From Laccaria trichodermophora (taxonomy: Eukaryota; Basidiomycota; Agaricomycetes; Agaricales; Hydnangiaceae), in NCBI GenBank assembly GCA_018417955.1, contig JACTVC010000027.1, positions 682,001-746,000 on the forward strand: a stretch of 64,000 bases of DNA, written 5' to 3'. A model generated the notes under the pieces. It worked only from the letters and a program-made list of their open reading frames with translations, made no database searches and had not been told where the DNA came from. The translations under genes were made by a program, and so were the position numbers. Below, one piece after another: positions 24,771-35,272 of the stretch. Within the stretch, counting starts at the first letter, position 1. The number at the start of each line of letters is the position of its first letter.

Positions 24771-25794
24771 AAAAGAAGGAGTGAAAACCCACCTATGAAT
24801 CATGAGTCCTTTCAATAGAAGTTTTGATGAATCAGAAAAGTTCATATATACCCTCACTACTAATAATCAAAATTTCTTGGGACACATAAATAGGCAATGG
24901 GTGTTGAACCCATAATCTGAGCACACTTGCAACTTGAAGCAGACATAGCACCATATACCATACCTGACTTTGCCTCTTTAGCTCTGGCAGATACAAGGAT
25001 CTTACTAGCTCATCAACATGAAATCAAACTAATTCACTCATTCATTTCCCCTCTCAACTCCCCCACTCCCCCTCAAAAAAAGTGACATAGATAAGTTCCT
25101 AACAAAATTTAGCACTCCACATAGTAACTATACACAATTTCCTAGAAACCCTCTGAAAATTTCATATCCCCACCACTTATAATCAAAATTTAAAATTACT
25201 GTCTTTCTACATGAACTCAAAACAGGCAATGGGAGTTGAACCCACAATCCAAGCATGCTTGCGATTCAGAAGCAGAAGCACATGGTACACCATACCTGAC
25301 CTTCCTTTCACAGTTCAGGTACACAACATAAAAACAGATCCTTCCTTTGCAATCAACCATACATAGCAGTCAGTGCCAGTCCACCTCATATCATTAGAAT
25401 TTAGCACCACTGTATCTTATATATTTTTCTTGACACTTGTAGTAAGTAAATGCAGGTCACTATTCATTAATGAGTCTTGGGAAGGGTCAAAACTAATGTC
25501 CACCATGGTAAAAATTTTCACATAGACGTATTTGAGTAGACAGGCATTGGGAATTGAACCCTTTCACTCCTGTGCAAGCTCTTAGGGCCAGGATGTATTG
25601 TCCCTCACACCATACCTGAATTTCTGGATAGACCAATTCACACCATTAGCACTGCTGTACCCTATATATTTCTCAGGACACTTTGAGTAAGTAAAGTGAA
25701 TCAGGTATCTATTGAGTATTTGTGCAGACCAATTTCCACCACTTGTCCACCACAGTAAAAAATTTAGAATCACATTTAATGAACAGTCAGTAGA

Positions 25795-25863
25795 CAGGCA
25801 GTGGAAATCGAACCCTTTCACTCTGGTGCAAATCAGGACGTGTTGACCCTCACACCATACCCG
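25795..25863 (-). repeat. Best-preserved type B tRNA-like unit
   Basis: On the minus strand the D-arm GTGT...ACAC is complete, and the box B region GGGTTCGATTTCC has one change from consensus. The acceptor ends pair at most positions. The anticodon stem is poor. It may be a tRNA pseudogene or a tRNA-derived SINE head. Confidence 0.5.
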
Positions 25864-25978
25864 AGTTCCTGGATGTATACAACTTGTAGTATGCAATGCG
25901 GTCGAAGGATCAATCCTCAATATTGGGCATAGCAAAAAAAAAAAAATCATATGAATTGTGCTGCACAATGTGATGAAA

Positions 25979-26073
25979 CGGGCACTGGGAATCGAACCCA
26001 AACACTTCTTGGATACTATACTATCCGGCGGGATGTGTTGACCATCATGTACTTAGTAGCTAGACTACCCGCT
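25979..26073 (-). repeat. Best-preserved type C tRNA-like unit
   Basis: On the minus strand the acceptor-like ends GCGGGTA and TGCCCGT pair (two wobbles), and box B reads GGGTTCGATTCCC. A GGATA...TATCC hairpin sits where a long variable arm would be. A candidate CAA anticodon loop (GATG...CATC) can be drawn, but box A is atypical and the spacing is too long. Confidence 0.45.
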
Positions 26074-26264
26074 CTTTTTTCAGCTTACGGAGTGGGTCCT
26101 ATAGCTTGAAGGCCCCGGGCAGCACAGTGTTGAATCCTTTAGATTTAGAGGTCCCCAAGGAAATTCAACGGTACCCGATTCCTTATAGTTAGCTAGAAAA
26201 ATCACCTGCAAAAATCTGATAATAATTTGATAATAATAATAAAAACCTATTTACAACCAAGAAA

Positions 26265-26348
26265 CGGGCAATGGGAGTCGAACCCATGAATCCGAGGTAC
26301 ACTTGCAAGTTAGCTAGAAGCAGACGTAGCACCGTACACCATACCCGA
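26265..26348 (-). repeat. Best-preserved type A tRNA-like unit, just downstream of rpn7
   Basis: On the minus strand CGGGTA pairs with TGCCCG. The box A region reads TGGTGTACGG and box B reads GGTTCGACTCC, a perfect match to GGTTCGANTCC. The T-stem ATGGG/CCCAT is perfect. No clean anticodon arm can be drawn. It lies about 95 bp past the rpn7 stop on the same strand. Confidence 0.5.
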
Positions 26349-26441
26349 CTTTCTTTTCCTTTCACATCTCACTCTCTAGCCAGATCTTCACGCACAAACT
26401 AATTCATTCCCCCCCTCAAAAAAAAGACTCATAGTAAGAAA

Positions 26442-28059
26442 CTAATACAAAACCTTACTCAACCGCTGCACATCATTCAACAGCACATCACCCATCTTGA
26501 CCACTTTCTCATACTGCGCGTTCTTTAGAGAGGGCCGTGTAGTTTCTACGATTCCGTGGACTTTGTCGATGGATGCGTGTAGCCGGGAGAGGGCTATGAA
26601 TCGGGATAGTTCGCTGTGTGTGTGGGGGGTGTTAGTATGTGTTTCTCTCTTGGAAAAAAAGGAAAGGTGGGAGAAAACAAGGGTGAAGAAAACGTAGGAA
26701 GAAACGAAATGAAACGGACCTATCAACAAAGTCAACCCCGACCCCAAAAGCCAGCGCTAGACTCTCAAGCGTCAACGACCGATACGACTCCAATAGTTGA
26801 GCGTATGCTAAGATTCGCATTTCGCGGACGTAGTACCGTGCGTGCGGGGAGAGGATGCGTGAGGGGAGGAGGTGGGTTTGTTCGAGTGTTGCTGTCGGGT
26901 GGGTGGGTGGTAAGTAAAAAGGGAAGAAAGGAAGGGGGGGGAGACGAACCGAGAGCAATGAAAAACTTGTCATAGTGACAGTCGTATAAACTATTAATGA
27001 GGTCGCCTAGGATGGGTAGGTCCGGAAGGACTTGAGTTACTTCTGATGCCGTTATCAACTATCGCGTCTTCAATTCAGCACATCCATCCCATCCAATCCA
27101 AAAAAAAAAAACGCACCTTTTTCTTCAACTCGACTCGTCCAAGGGTCAACACCCCCGCAATAACCGTATACCCGACGAAATCGTTGTAACTCAGTAATTC
27201 GGTGGCTGTGAATGTTGATAAGGCGTCTAGGAAGAGTGTGGCTGCGCGTTTGAAGGAGCGGATGGAGAGGAGGTGGAGGGCTTGGTAGACTTTTAGGCGG
27301 TTTCGGCGGTCCCAGTCGCCTCCTTGGTCTATTAGGCTTTGGGAGGGGGCGTTAGCGGGATGATAAACAGAGGGAAGAGGAAAAGGGAGAGAAGGGAGGA
27401 GGAAAAGGGGAAGAAGAGGAGAGAGAGGAAGGGAGAAGGAGAAGACAACGCACCCCTCTGCTTTTTGTAAATGCTGCGTGATAAGCGCATGATCGCCAAA
27501 GAAAAAGCCGATCCTGACGATGGTGAGGACAATGTCAATACGTGAGCCTAGTCCTGGTGTTTTTTCGAGGGCTAGGAGCTGCGCTTTTAGCGATGCGTCC
27601 TGTGGGTGATGAAATCACAAGAAACCCGAGAGAGAGAGAGAGAGAAAACGAACTTTATCCCCAATCCTAGTCAAATAATTCGCCCTAGCCTTGAGCGCAT
27701 CGCTAATCTCGCTCTCCCCCTCCGTCTTTTCGGCTTCGGCAAGTCTTGCATCTAGCTTTGCTAGTTCTTCCTCGTTTTCTTTTTCCAAGGATGAGAGGAT
27801 GGATGGGTCGAGTTGGTGTAAGGGAGAAGAGGGGAGAGAGGTGATTTGTTTGAGGTACGGTGCCATTTCTATCGTTTCCGTTAGTGTGTTGGATGGGAGG
27901 AAGGGGAGGAAGGAAAGAGAGCTTACGATCCGCTTTGATACCTTCCAACAACTCTTTACGCGCTTTTTCGTGGTGGTGCGTTTGTGTTGGGGATGAGAGG
28001 AGGAAGAGGCATTGCGGGAGGTTTAGGTTTGGGATTGGGAGTACTATTTCATCGGCCAT
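26442..28059 (-). CDS. rpn7: 26S proteasome lid subunit Rpn7 (PSMD6)
   Basis: A non-catalytic PCI-domain subunit of the 19S regulatory particle lid, which helps assemble the lid and hold the Rpn11 deubiquitinase module. Seven exons: 27927-28059, 27654-27868, 27454-27599, 27117-27336, 26950-27058, 26720-26891, 26442-26613. They sum to 1167 nt, 388 residues, the usual size. The N-terminus reads [15 protein letters not shown]. The TPR-like helical region includes [17 protein letters not shown]. The C-terminal PCI part includes YDCHYDKFF and [12 protein letters not shown], and the end is [11 protein letters not shown]. All introns are GT..AG. The ATG is 66 bp from the rpn6 ATG on the other strand. 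Truncated copies of its 3' end lie to the left. Codons are CpG-rich, unlike those copies. Confidence 0.96.
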
Positions 28060-28125
28060 CGTGGTTGTTGGTCAATTCAGAGTGAGGGGGAGACGCGTCA
28101 CATCTTGATCAAATTCGTTCCCACG
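28060..28125. promoter_or_regulatory. Shared 66-bp divergent promoter of rpn7 and rpn6
   Basis: Only 66 bp separate the two start codons, so the core promoters and both 5' leaders must overlap each other or the coding ends. The motif GACGCGTCA, a CRE/ATF-like TGACG palindrome, occurs here at about 28092-28100 and again just inside rpn6 at 28130-28138. The yeast Rpn4 site (PACE, GGTGGCAAA) is not present on either strand. Confidence 0.6.
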
Positions 28126-30865
28126 ATGACGACGCGTCAGCTTTCCTTTCGAACTACGACGACCACGATGACGACGACAGAGTTACTGTTACAAGCTGAA
28201 AAGGTGAACCCGCAAGAGGCGGAGAGGGTGTATAAACAGGTTTTATCGAATGCCTGTTCGTGGTCTTCTTTCATTCCATGAGACAGACTGACTAACAAGA
28301 AACGAATAGCGATTCCAAATGATGACCCCGAAGAACAATCTCGTCATCTACGAGACCAGGAGACGGCCTTGGTAAAGCTTGGAGAACTGTACCGTGACCA
28401 AAAGTACGCACTCTTTCTCGTCTTCTCTTATCTTAATCCTAGCTGATGAGGATAAAGAAATGCACAAGGCCTAGCGGACGTGATCACCCAATCCAGAGCA
28501 TTCATGTCAAGCACTGCAAAAGCAAAGACTGCGAAACTCAGTACGCTCGCCTTCTTTCCACCTCAATCCTACGTCGTTGCTGATGACTACATTTGAAAAG
28601 TCCGTACCTTACTAGACTTCTTCTCCTCCATCCCCAACAGCCGTCCGATCCAAATGCGGACGTTGACGGATAATATATCGTGGGCTAAAGCTGAGAAAAG
28701 GATTTTCTTGAAACATAGTTTGGAAACTAGGTTGGCGGGACTGTACGTCTTCCTTCTTCCTTCCTTCCTTCTTTGGTTCGCTGAATCTCACCCACCCAGC
28801 CAACTCGAATCAAAACAATACCAACCCGCCCTATCACTAATCGACACCCTCCTAACCGAACTAAAACGCCTAGACGACAAAATGATCCTCACAGAAGTCC
28901 ACCTCCTCGAAAGTCGTGTATACCGCGGTATAGGGAACATGGCTAAATCCAAGGTAAGTTCTTCTCCTCCCTTCTCCTTCCCCATATTCCCTCCTCCCAA
29001 AAGGAATACGCTAACACCCTTTTGTTTTGAATTGAAGGCAGCACTAACATCCGCCCGAACAGCCGCAGCATCAATCTACTGCCCACCCACCCTCCAAGCA
29101 TCCCTCGACCTCCAATCAGGAATCCTACACGCCGAAGACAAAGATTACACAACCGCCTATTCCTATTTCTTTGAGTCTTTTGAGAATTTGAGTGCACAGG
29201 GCGAAGGAGGGGAAGGAGGAGGGGCGTTGGGCGCGTTGAAGTATATGTTGTTGTGTAAGGTTATGTTGAACCTGGTGCGTCTTTTCTTCCTTCCTTGTGT
29301 TTGGGAAAAGAAAAAGAAAGAGCTGATGGGATACTTTTTGGACAGCCGGAAGACGTGAATTCGCTGCTGAGCATCAAGTTGGCGGCGAAGTATGCACAGC
29401 TTCGGGATGTGGAGAGTATGCGTGCTATTGCGCGTGCGCATCAGGAGAGGAATTTGGGCGCTTTTGAGAAGGCTTTGAGGGATTATAAGGATGGTGAGTG
29501 AGTTTTGCGCATACCCCATTTGCCTTTTACTTTGCCCTTTCTACCACATCACGGACTTCACGTCTCGGATTCCTCCCTGCTCTCGCTGCCTCCCACTACC
29601 GTAGTACCTTTCCCCTTCCCGTCCTCTTTCCACACCTGTCCTTCCTTTCCCCTTCGCTATCCTAACCCCTTATCCTCCTCCTTACTCCTTCCACGTTTTC
29701 CATCTATCGCTTATAGTCCCCCTCTTTCCTTCGCCCCTCTCTTTCCTTCGCCCCTCTCTTCCCTTCCTTCCCCTCCCTCCGTAGTTACTTTTTCCTGTCA
29801 ATCTTTCTTCCGCTCCTCATTCTGCCCCTTTCTTTCCTCTGTTACTCCGCCCTTTTTTACCTCCTTCCCTCCTTCCCCCTTCTTTTTCTCGTGTCGTTCC
29901 TTGCTCCCCCCGCAGCCCCGCCTTTCTCCCACCTTTCCTACCTTACCTCCACCCTTCCGTCCCCGTCCCCCCCTTCCAACTTTCGGTTTACATCAACCCC
30001 CCTTCCTAATGCTTCCTTTGCCTCCTTTTCTTTCTTGCCCTCTCCCTCTCTTTTCCCCTTTTCTCGATCCTTTAGTATGCAGCCCTGCGTTTCCCCACTA
30101 TAATCACCTCCCTCCTTCGCACTTTCCTTCCAGCACCTTCCTTCTCTCCCCCCTACCTGCCTCCACCATCCTCTGTCCTCTTCCACCCATTCCTCTCTTT
30201 CCTCTCCCTTCTAAACACTCGCTCACCCCTTACCCTCCGCACTTTCCTTCAAGCACCTTTCTTCCCTCCCTCTCTCCTCCCTGCCTCCGCCATTCTCTTT
30301 CCTCTTTCACCCCTTCCTCTCCTTTCAACGAAACACCCGCTCACCCCCCTTTCCTCCCACAGAACTCTCATCAGACCCAACTATCCGCTCGCACCTCGCA
30401 GCATTATACGACACCCTCCTCGAACAGAACCTCTTGCGCATCGTGGAGCCTTACTCGACTATTGAGTTGGATTACGTTGCGGAGTGTGTAGGGCAGGAGA
30501 GGAGGGGTGTTGAGATTAAGTATGTGTTTTCCTTCTTTCTTGGTTTTCAGACCCTTTTGTTAAAACCAGTGTGATAGGCTTTCGCAGATGATACTAGATA
30601 AAGTGTTCCATGGAGTTTTGGATCAGGGACGAGGGTGTCTTTTGGTTTTTGATCAGCCTGAGGCGGATGTGAGTTTCCCTTCTTTTCTCTTCCGTCCTTG
30701 AACTTTTGCTGATTGGGGTGATGTAGAACACGTATGGAGCGGCGATAGATACGATTGAGCAGGTGACAAAGGTCGTGCAGTCGCTTTATGCCAAGGTGGG
30801 TAGATCTACTCTATATAATTAGAGTTCTGATATTGATTGCTTTGTAGACTGTTAAGATTGCGTAG
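28126..30865 (+). CDS. rpn6: 26S proteasome lid subunit Rpn6 (PSMD11)
   Basis: A PCI-domain subunit of the 19S lid that clamps the lid to the 20S core through Rpt6 and alpha2. Eleven exons: 28126-28255, 28310-28403, 28458-28540, 28601-28742, 28800-28953, 29038-29274, 29346-29493, 30363-30519, 30578-30668, 30727-30795, 30848-30865. They sum to 1323 nt, 440 residues. Landmarks are KNAQGLADVITQSRAFMSST, the TPR-like QPALSLIDTLLTELKRLDDK, ALKYMLLCKVMLNL, the PCI winged-helix part with YDTLLEQNLLRIVEPYS, and LSQMILDKVFHGVLDQG. A second in-frame ATG (28168) could be the true start, removing 14 residues. Intron 7 (29494-30362) is 869 nt, against 52-84 nt for the others, and is almost pure pyrimidine on the plus strand. 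The gene is head to head with rpn7. Confidence 0.96.
29494..30362 (+). other. Unusually long, pyrimidine-rich intron 7 of rpn6
   Basis: Bounded by GTGAGTGAGT and CCTCCCACAG. The plus strand is dominated by C and T with near-repeats (for example CCGCACTTTCCTTC(A/C)AGCACC near 30115 and 30237). A 328-codon plus-strand ORF across it is a composition artefact. Splicing across it joins the reading frame exactly. Confidence 0.8.
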
Positions 30866-31065
30866 AGTTAGATAGGTTGGGGGTGGTTAGTGTACATCGT
30901 TTTCTTATTGTTGATATGGCAGTGGTTAAACAATGTCGGGGTGAAAAGCCAACCAGTCCTCTTCATGAAGTCAGAAGAGCGTTGAATGGGATAGATGATA
31001 TCGCTGTTCTAAAATCGGCATGCCGAAGAGGTTTGTGACTGTCACCTGGAGTTCATGCATAACAA

Positions 31066-31156
31066 GCTGGAATGGCCGAGTCGTTAAGGCGAGTGATTTG
31101 AATTACTCAATATCACTTGGTGTTTCACCGCGTAGGTTCAAATCCTGCTTCCAGCG
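31066..31156 (+). tRNA. tRNA-Ser(TGA) with a 9-nt intron
   Basis: The acceptor stem GCTGGAA/TTCCAGC is perfect and G is the discriminator base, as in eukaryotic tRNA-Ser. Box A is TGGCCGAGTCGTTAAGG. The anticodon stem is AGTGA/TCACT with anticodon TGA at 31099-31101. A 9-nt intron (31103-31111) follows position 37, the canonical place. The variable arm is long, GGTG...CACC. The T-arm is GTAGG/CCTGC and box B reads GGTTCAAATCC. A T-run that could end pol III transcription starts near 31197. The gene lies 200 bp past rpn6. Confidence 0.95.
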
Positions 31157-31884
31157 ATAAATAAATAGTTCTGTCTGGTGAACTTCAAAGTGTCTCTTTT
31201 TTTTTTTGTGGAAAAGCAGCCAGCTTGGGACTTCTACTTGATCTTATGCTGCAATGGTCTTTGACCCTTGTTTCTCTTTTTTTTTGCATAACGACAGAAC
31301 CATCTATATACCACTCCGAGGCATGCGACACCGCACTTTCTCTTTTTTTTTTTTTTTTTTTTCGGGTGGAGCTCAACAGCACACGACAATCTACAGTACA
31401 TGGTAGACCTCCCACGGTGCTAGCATATTCTGTGGGGGTTTCCACCCCACTTAAGCTGCCACCCCGAGGAAATGCATTAACGTACACCTGGACTGTTTGG
31501 TGTCCAGGTAGTGTGACACCGCACTTTCTTGCATTATTCAGCCATGGTTCAACGTTCAACGGTTGTGTCTTGCAGGAATTTAAATTTTCAGTTTATTTTC
31601 AGCAGTCTGCTTTCAAGTTTGCTTCCAGTACTACTGCTTTCCAATGAATCCAGCAAAGGCATTCTACCGGCGGCGGCGCTGGACCAGATCACCTCGTGGC
31701 TTTAGTAGATTATGATGGACGGCGACAAGCTTTGTCAATCCCCGCATAAGCGCCCAACGCTCATCGTTCCACGTCCAACGCATTTCAGGTGACTCCGGCT
31801 GAGTAGGTATTGGCAATTTGCTGTAAGTTGTGGAGCTAACCTTGCACAAAGGACCTGGTTCGGACCATCGACACTTCTTGAACG
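31157..31884. other. Intergenic region with T-runs; no gene recognised
   Basis: Contains several poly-T tracts (31197-31208, 31278-31286 and 31344-31362). Open frames on both strands do not extend known families and lack consistent splice structure. Confidence 0.4.
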
Positions 31885-33453
31885 ATGTTGTTGCTTTGGG
31901 CTGCAACCTATCTCCTTCGAAACCTTAGCAACGCTCTTCCCATCCATGCAGCGACCGGCCGCAGGGACCAGGTGCCAACGAACGGAAACGAGCGGACGAT
32001 ACCCGACATAGTTTGGAGCTGCCTAACCACGATATTCGCATGCACTTGGATTTCCGTCCATCCCAACATGCCTGGCCCAGGAGAGTCATGGGTGAGGACT
32101 GCGCGTAGGAGGTTGAGGGTGATGTTCTGGTCTCTGATAGCGCCAGAGATAGTGATGCTATGGGCGATGAGGCAGTGGGTTGGAGCGCGGAAGGTGGAGA
32201 AGAAGTACCGAGGTGAGTATTGTTTTCAACCTCATCTCGTCTCTCTGCTGACATGACGCGCGTGGCTAGAGTTTGGCTGGACCAAAACCCATGGGTTCTT
32301 CATCCAGATGGGAGGATTCGTGCTGTTCGATGGGGGAGAACCAAAAGGGATTTTATCCCTGGAATGGCTCGAGGAGTTGTATGCGGGGGATCAGATTGAT
32401 TTTCCGAAAATCACGGAGGCGGAGATCGACGACCGAAGCAAGGGGGACCCTCTCGGCAAGGGCCTTGTCGTGCTTCAGACGTCCTGGTTCATAGCCCAAT
32501 GCATTGCGCGCGCCTCACAGCAGCTGGTGGTCACAGAGATGGAGCTTGTTACTCTGGCGTTTGCTACACTCAATGGCCTGATGTATTTCTTCTGGTGGAA
32601 CAAACCGTTGGACGTACGGTGCTCTGTTCCTGTCTATATCAAGGCGACCACTGTGCAGGTTCATCCTCAAGAGAAGGCAGACGAACGTTCCTCTGCAGTT
32701 TCGTTGGAGCCTGATAATCCGCCCATCGTCGAGAAAAGGAGGAGCATTACCCAGACCAAGGGGGGTCCAACAGAAATCACCGCCCCTTCCACGCAACCCA
32801 TTATTTACCCACCCGTGGTGCAGCTTCTCCCTACACCAAATTCTACAACTGAAGCCGGTGTTCGACGATCCTCATCCACTCATGACGCCCCTCTTGATAC
32901 CCCCGAAAAAGGTACTGAACTGAAGAAGATACTGAAGAAGATATTGCTTGGCGGACCTCAATCTCTACACGACGGGATCCATGTACTCATCGACAGCATC
33001 AATTTGGCTAGACACATAGACGACGTGGCACGCGGCAAAACGCGCGCGCCCACCTTCTACGCTCTCCCCATGGCGTATGAGGAAGTTGATCACTCTCACC
33101 TGATCACGGCCCTCACTGGAACCATCTTTGGCTCCATGCACTGTATAGGATGGTTTTTCCAATTCCCTAGCTTTTCAGAAAAAGTCCTATGGAGGGCCAC
33201 GTCCACCTTCATTGCGGTCTTTCCGCCATTTTTGGGTATTTTGTTCCATGGACATGTTTTTTTCAGAATTGGCTTTGCGAATAAGGTGTGGAACGCGATT
33301 CTGCATGTTTTCCGATTGATTGCGCCAATTGGTATTTTTCTTTATATTCCTGCTCGGATATATTTACTTGTAGAGGCGTGTATCAGTCTTCGAAACCTTC
33401 CGCCAAGTGCGCTGGAGACGGTTCAGTGGGTATTGTTCTTTCCTCATGTTTAA
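31885..33453 (+). CDS. Polytopic membrane protein, Agaricomycete-wide family, function unknown
   Basis: Two exons (31885-32212 and 32270-33453) give 503 residues. The intron is 57 nt, and the frame runs through it as KKYREFGWTKTHGFF. Hydrophobic segments include TIPDIVWSCLTTIFACTWIS, VMFWSLIAPEIVMLWAM, GLVVLQTSWFIAQCI and LVTLAFATLNGLMYFFWW in the first half. LTGTIFGSMHCIGWFF, FIAVFPPFLGILFHG and RLIAPIGIFLYIPARIYLL follow near the C-terminus. A central loop (about residues 210-350) is polar and proline-rich. I recognise the family by the VHPNMPGPGESW, GFFIQMGGFVLF and FFWWNKPLDV blocks, which occur in many mushroom genomes, but no function is known to me. The start ATG at 31885 gives a plausible hydrophobic N-terminus. 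Confidence 0.85.
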
Positions 33454-35272
33454 TGTACTTTCTTGTACCTTTCCTAGCCCTCATTCGTTCGGTAGTTGGC
33501 TCAATTAATGTATCACTTAATGTACTTTTTGGTAGGAGATTGCAGTAGGAGAAGGAGATCACCTAATTCAGGCTATGAAACGAAAACTCGAGTCTGTCAA
33601 AAAAGGTGTCGGAAAAAATATGTTGAAGAGTAGACAAAATCATATAGAAGGCGGGACAACCGGAAAAAGAGAGAAAGAGAACAACTTACGGCGGTCTAGT
33701 ATCAAATAAAGTCAACTACTGAACTTGAATTAGGTTGAATTTTGCGATGATTTGGCCAAGATTTCGCAACAACACTGCAAACATCGATTTGGCCTTGTGC
33801 CACAAGTGAACGTCACGCAATCCACCCTCAAAACCCGCAATTATAGCTCAATGGTGGCGATCAAGTGGCGATGGTACCTCTCGCAGCCGTTCACCTCTCT
33901 GCAGTCCTCTGCTCTTGCTGGTCATCAGCATCCACTGTGAATCACGAGGACCATAAGTTGGCCAGAAGCTTCCGAAGCCGAACATCGTTGTGTCACTAGG
34001 GACAAACTCTGTACGCCGACGTTCCCCATCCCTCTCGGGTATATTAGCTGACGAAATTCAAATACCATCTGACTGGCAAGTCAGCATTGTTGCCTTCAAG
34101 TCTGCCCCGGGCCGAATCCAGACACAAAAGATTAATTTATGAAAAATGCTGGCATTACTCAAGGGGGTGGCGGAACGTGGAAAATGTACCAACACTCCCT
34201 ATTTTTTTCTCGTGGATTTGGCTGACCTCCCCCCCTCCACCTCTTACTATATAAGGTATGTTTTCCAAGTTCCAATGTTTTATTAAATGTTATTTTGTCT
34301 CACGGTCCGGCATTTCAAAAATCCTGCACCGTCCCTACCTAAACCGAGAACTTACAAACCCGGGCTGTGACTTTCAAATAACAATTGAAGATACTCTGAT
34401 TTTCATGGAGGAGCAAACACAGTGAGTTTCCCAGACTGTTAACAGCATATTTACTTGCAAAATTGTCACGTAGAAAATTTTATTCATGGCGTATCAAGAG
34501 GTTTTGTCAACACTTTCGCCATCAAGAGCCTCAAATTGGCCTTGAGCAAGCTTCAGAAGCTTGTTTGGAGCCTCAAATTCGGCCTAGACGCAGCAAGTAC
34601 TTGATGAGAAAAAAGGTTCCATCGCCCCCCGCCTCATCATTTACACGTCGAGTCACTGGCCTCGACGGGTGTTCTGACGGCCTACGTGCACTCTCTTCAC
34701 AATTGCAGATGTCGGAATTACCTGGCTGGCGTCATCGTTGATGGTGTATAGGAGTATGCAAGGGCATTGAAGGTGGAGTCGGGAGTAGTACGAGGTATGA
34801 CGCGCTAAGGTGGTAAGTCACATTCAAGAAAGAAGAACAGACAATTGGCTGATGCTCAGGCTCAATTTGCGACAAAAATCGATCAGGTCACTATTTTTTT
34901 TTCGGCCTTCGGCAGGACCCCTCCCCCCTCCCAGCCAGTGTTCGGGATCCACGTTCCGCCACCCCCTTGGCATTACTGCGAAACCAATCCTGCTTTGACA
35001 CTACAAACTACCACAAGGCTTTTGATTTGGTCTTGATACTCATCGAATGCAGGATTGATTCACTCACTTTGTCGCCATCAGATCACCGAAAGATCCGGTC
35101 TGCATGGTGATAGACTGTGAGCGCATGCTTTCCCACTGCCATGAAGGCTCATCGTAAAAATAGGGCTAAATAATTCCTTTGGGACGTTGCCTTCCCACTG
35201 TCGAACGGCGGTGATCCTTCTCTCTCTACACCACCACTCCCGCAAACCTCGGGCAATCTCACTCCTTTATAT
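33454..35272. other. 1.8-kb intergenic region without a supported gene
   Basis: CpG content is normal for the gene island. Short open frames (33752-33940, 34463-34741 and 34810-35036) resemble nothing known and have no consistent exon structure. A TATATAAGG-like box lies near 34251, but no gene starts convincingly after it. Confidence 0.45.

Larger units (their letters stand above)
22950..26348 (-). repeat. tRNA-like array, segment next to rpn7
   Basis: Minus-strand units: C 22950-23024, A 23221-23308, C 23679-23760, A 23972-24059, A 24892-24967, A 25223-25300, B 25541-25617, B 25795-25863, C 25979-26073, A 26265-26348. The order C-A-rpn7 end occurs three times (22950-23520, 23679-24770 and 25979 into the live gene), which shows segmental tandem duplication. 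The units nearest rpn7 keep their CpGs. The more distant ones have lost them. Confidence 0.65.

Noticed and set aside
25979..26073. Functional tRNA-Leu(CAA)
   Set aside because: An anticodon loop and variable-arm hairpin can be drawn, but box A is atypical and the spacing between arms is too long. Kept only as a tRNA-like unit.
28060..28125. Rpn4-type PACE site in the rpn7-rpn6 promoter
   Set aside because: GGTGGCAAA does not occur on either strand of the interval.
29505..30491. 328-codon plus-strand ORF
   Set aside because: It lies mostly in rpn6 intron 7. Its Pro/Ser/Leu composition comes from the C/T bias, and the real frame splices from 29493 to 30363.
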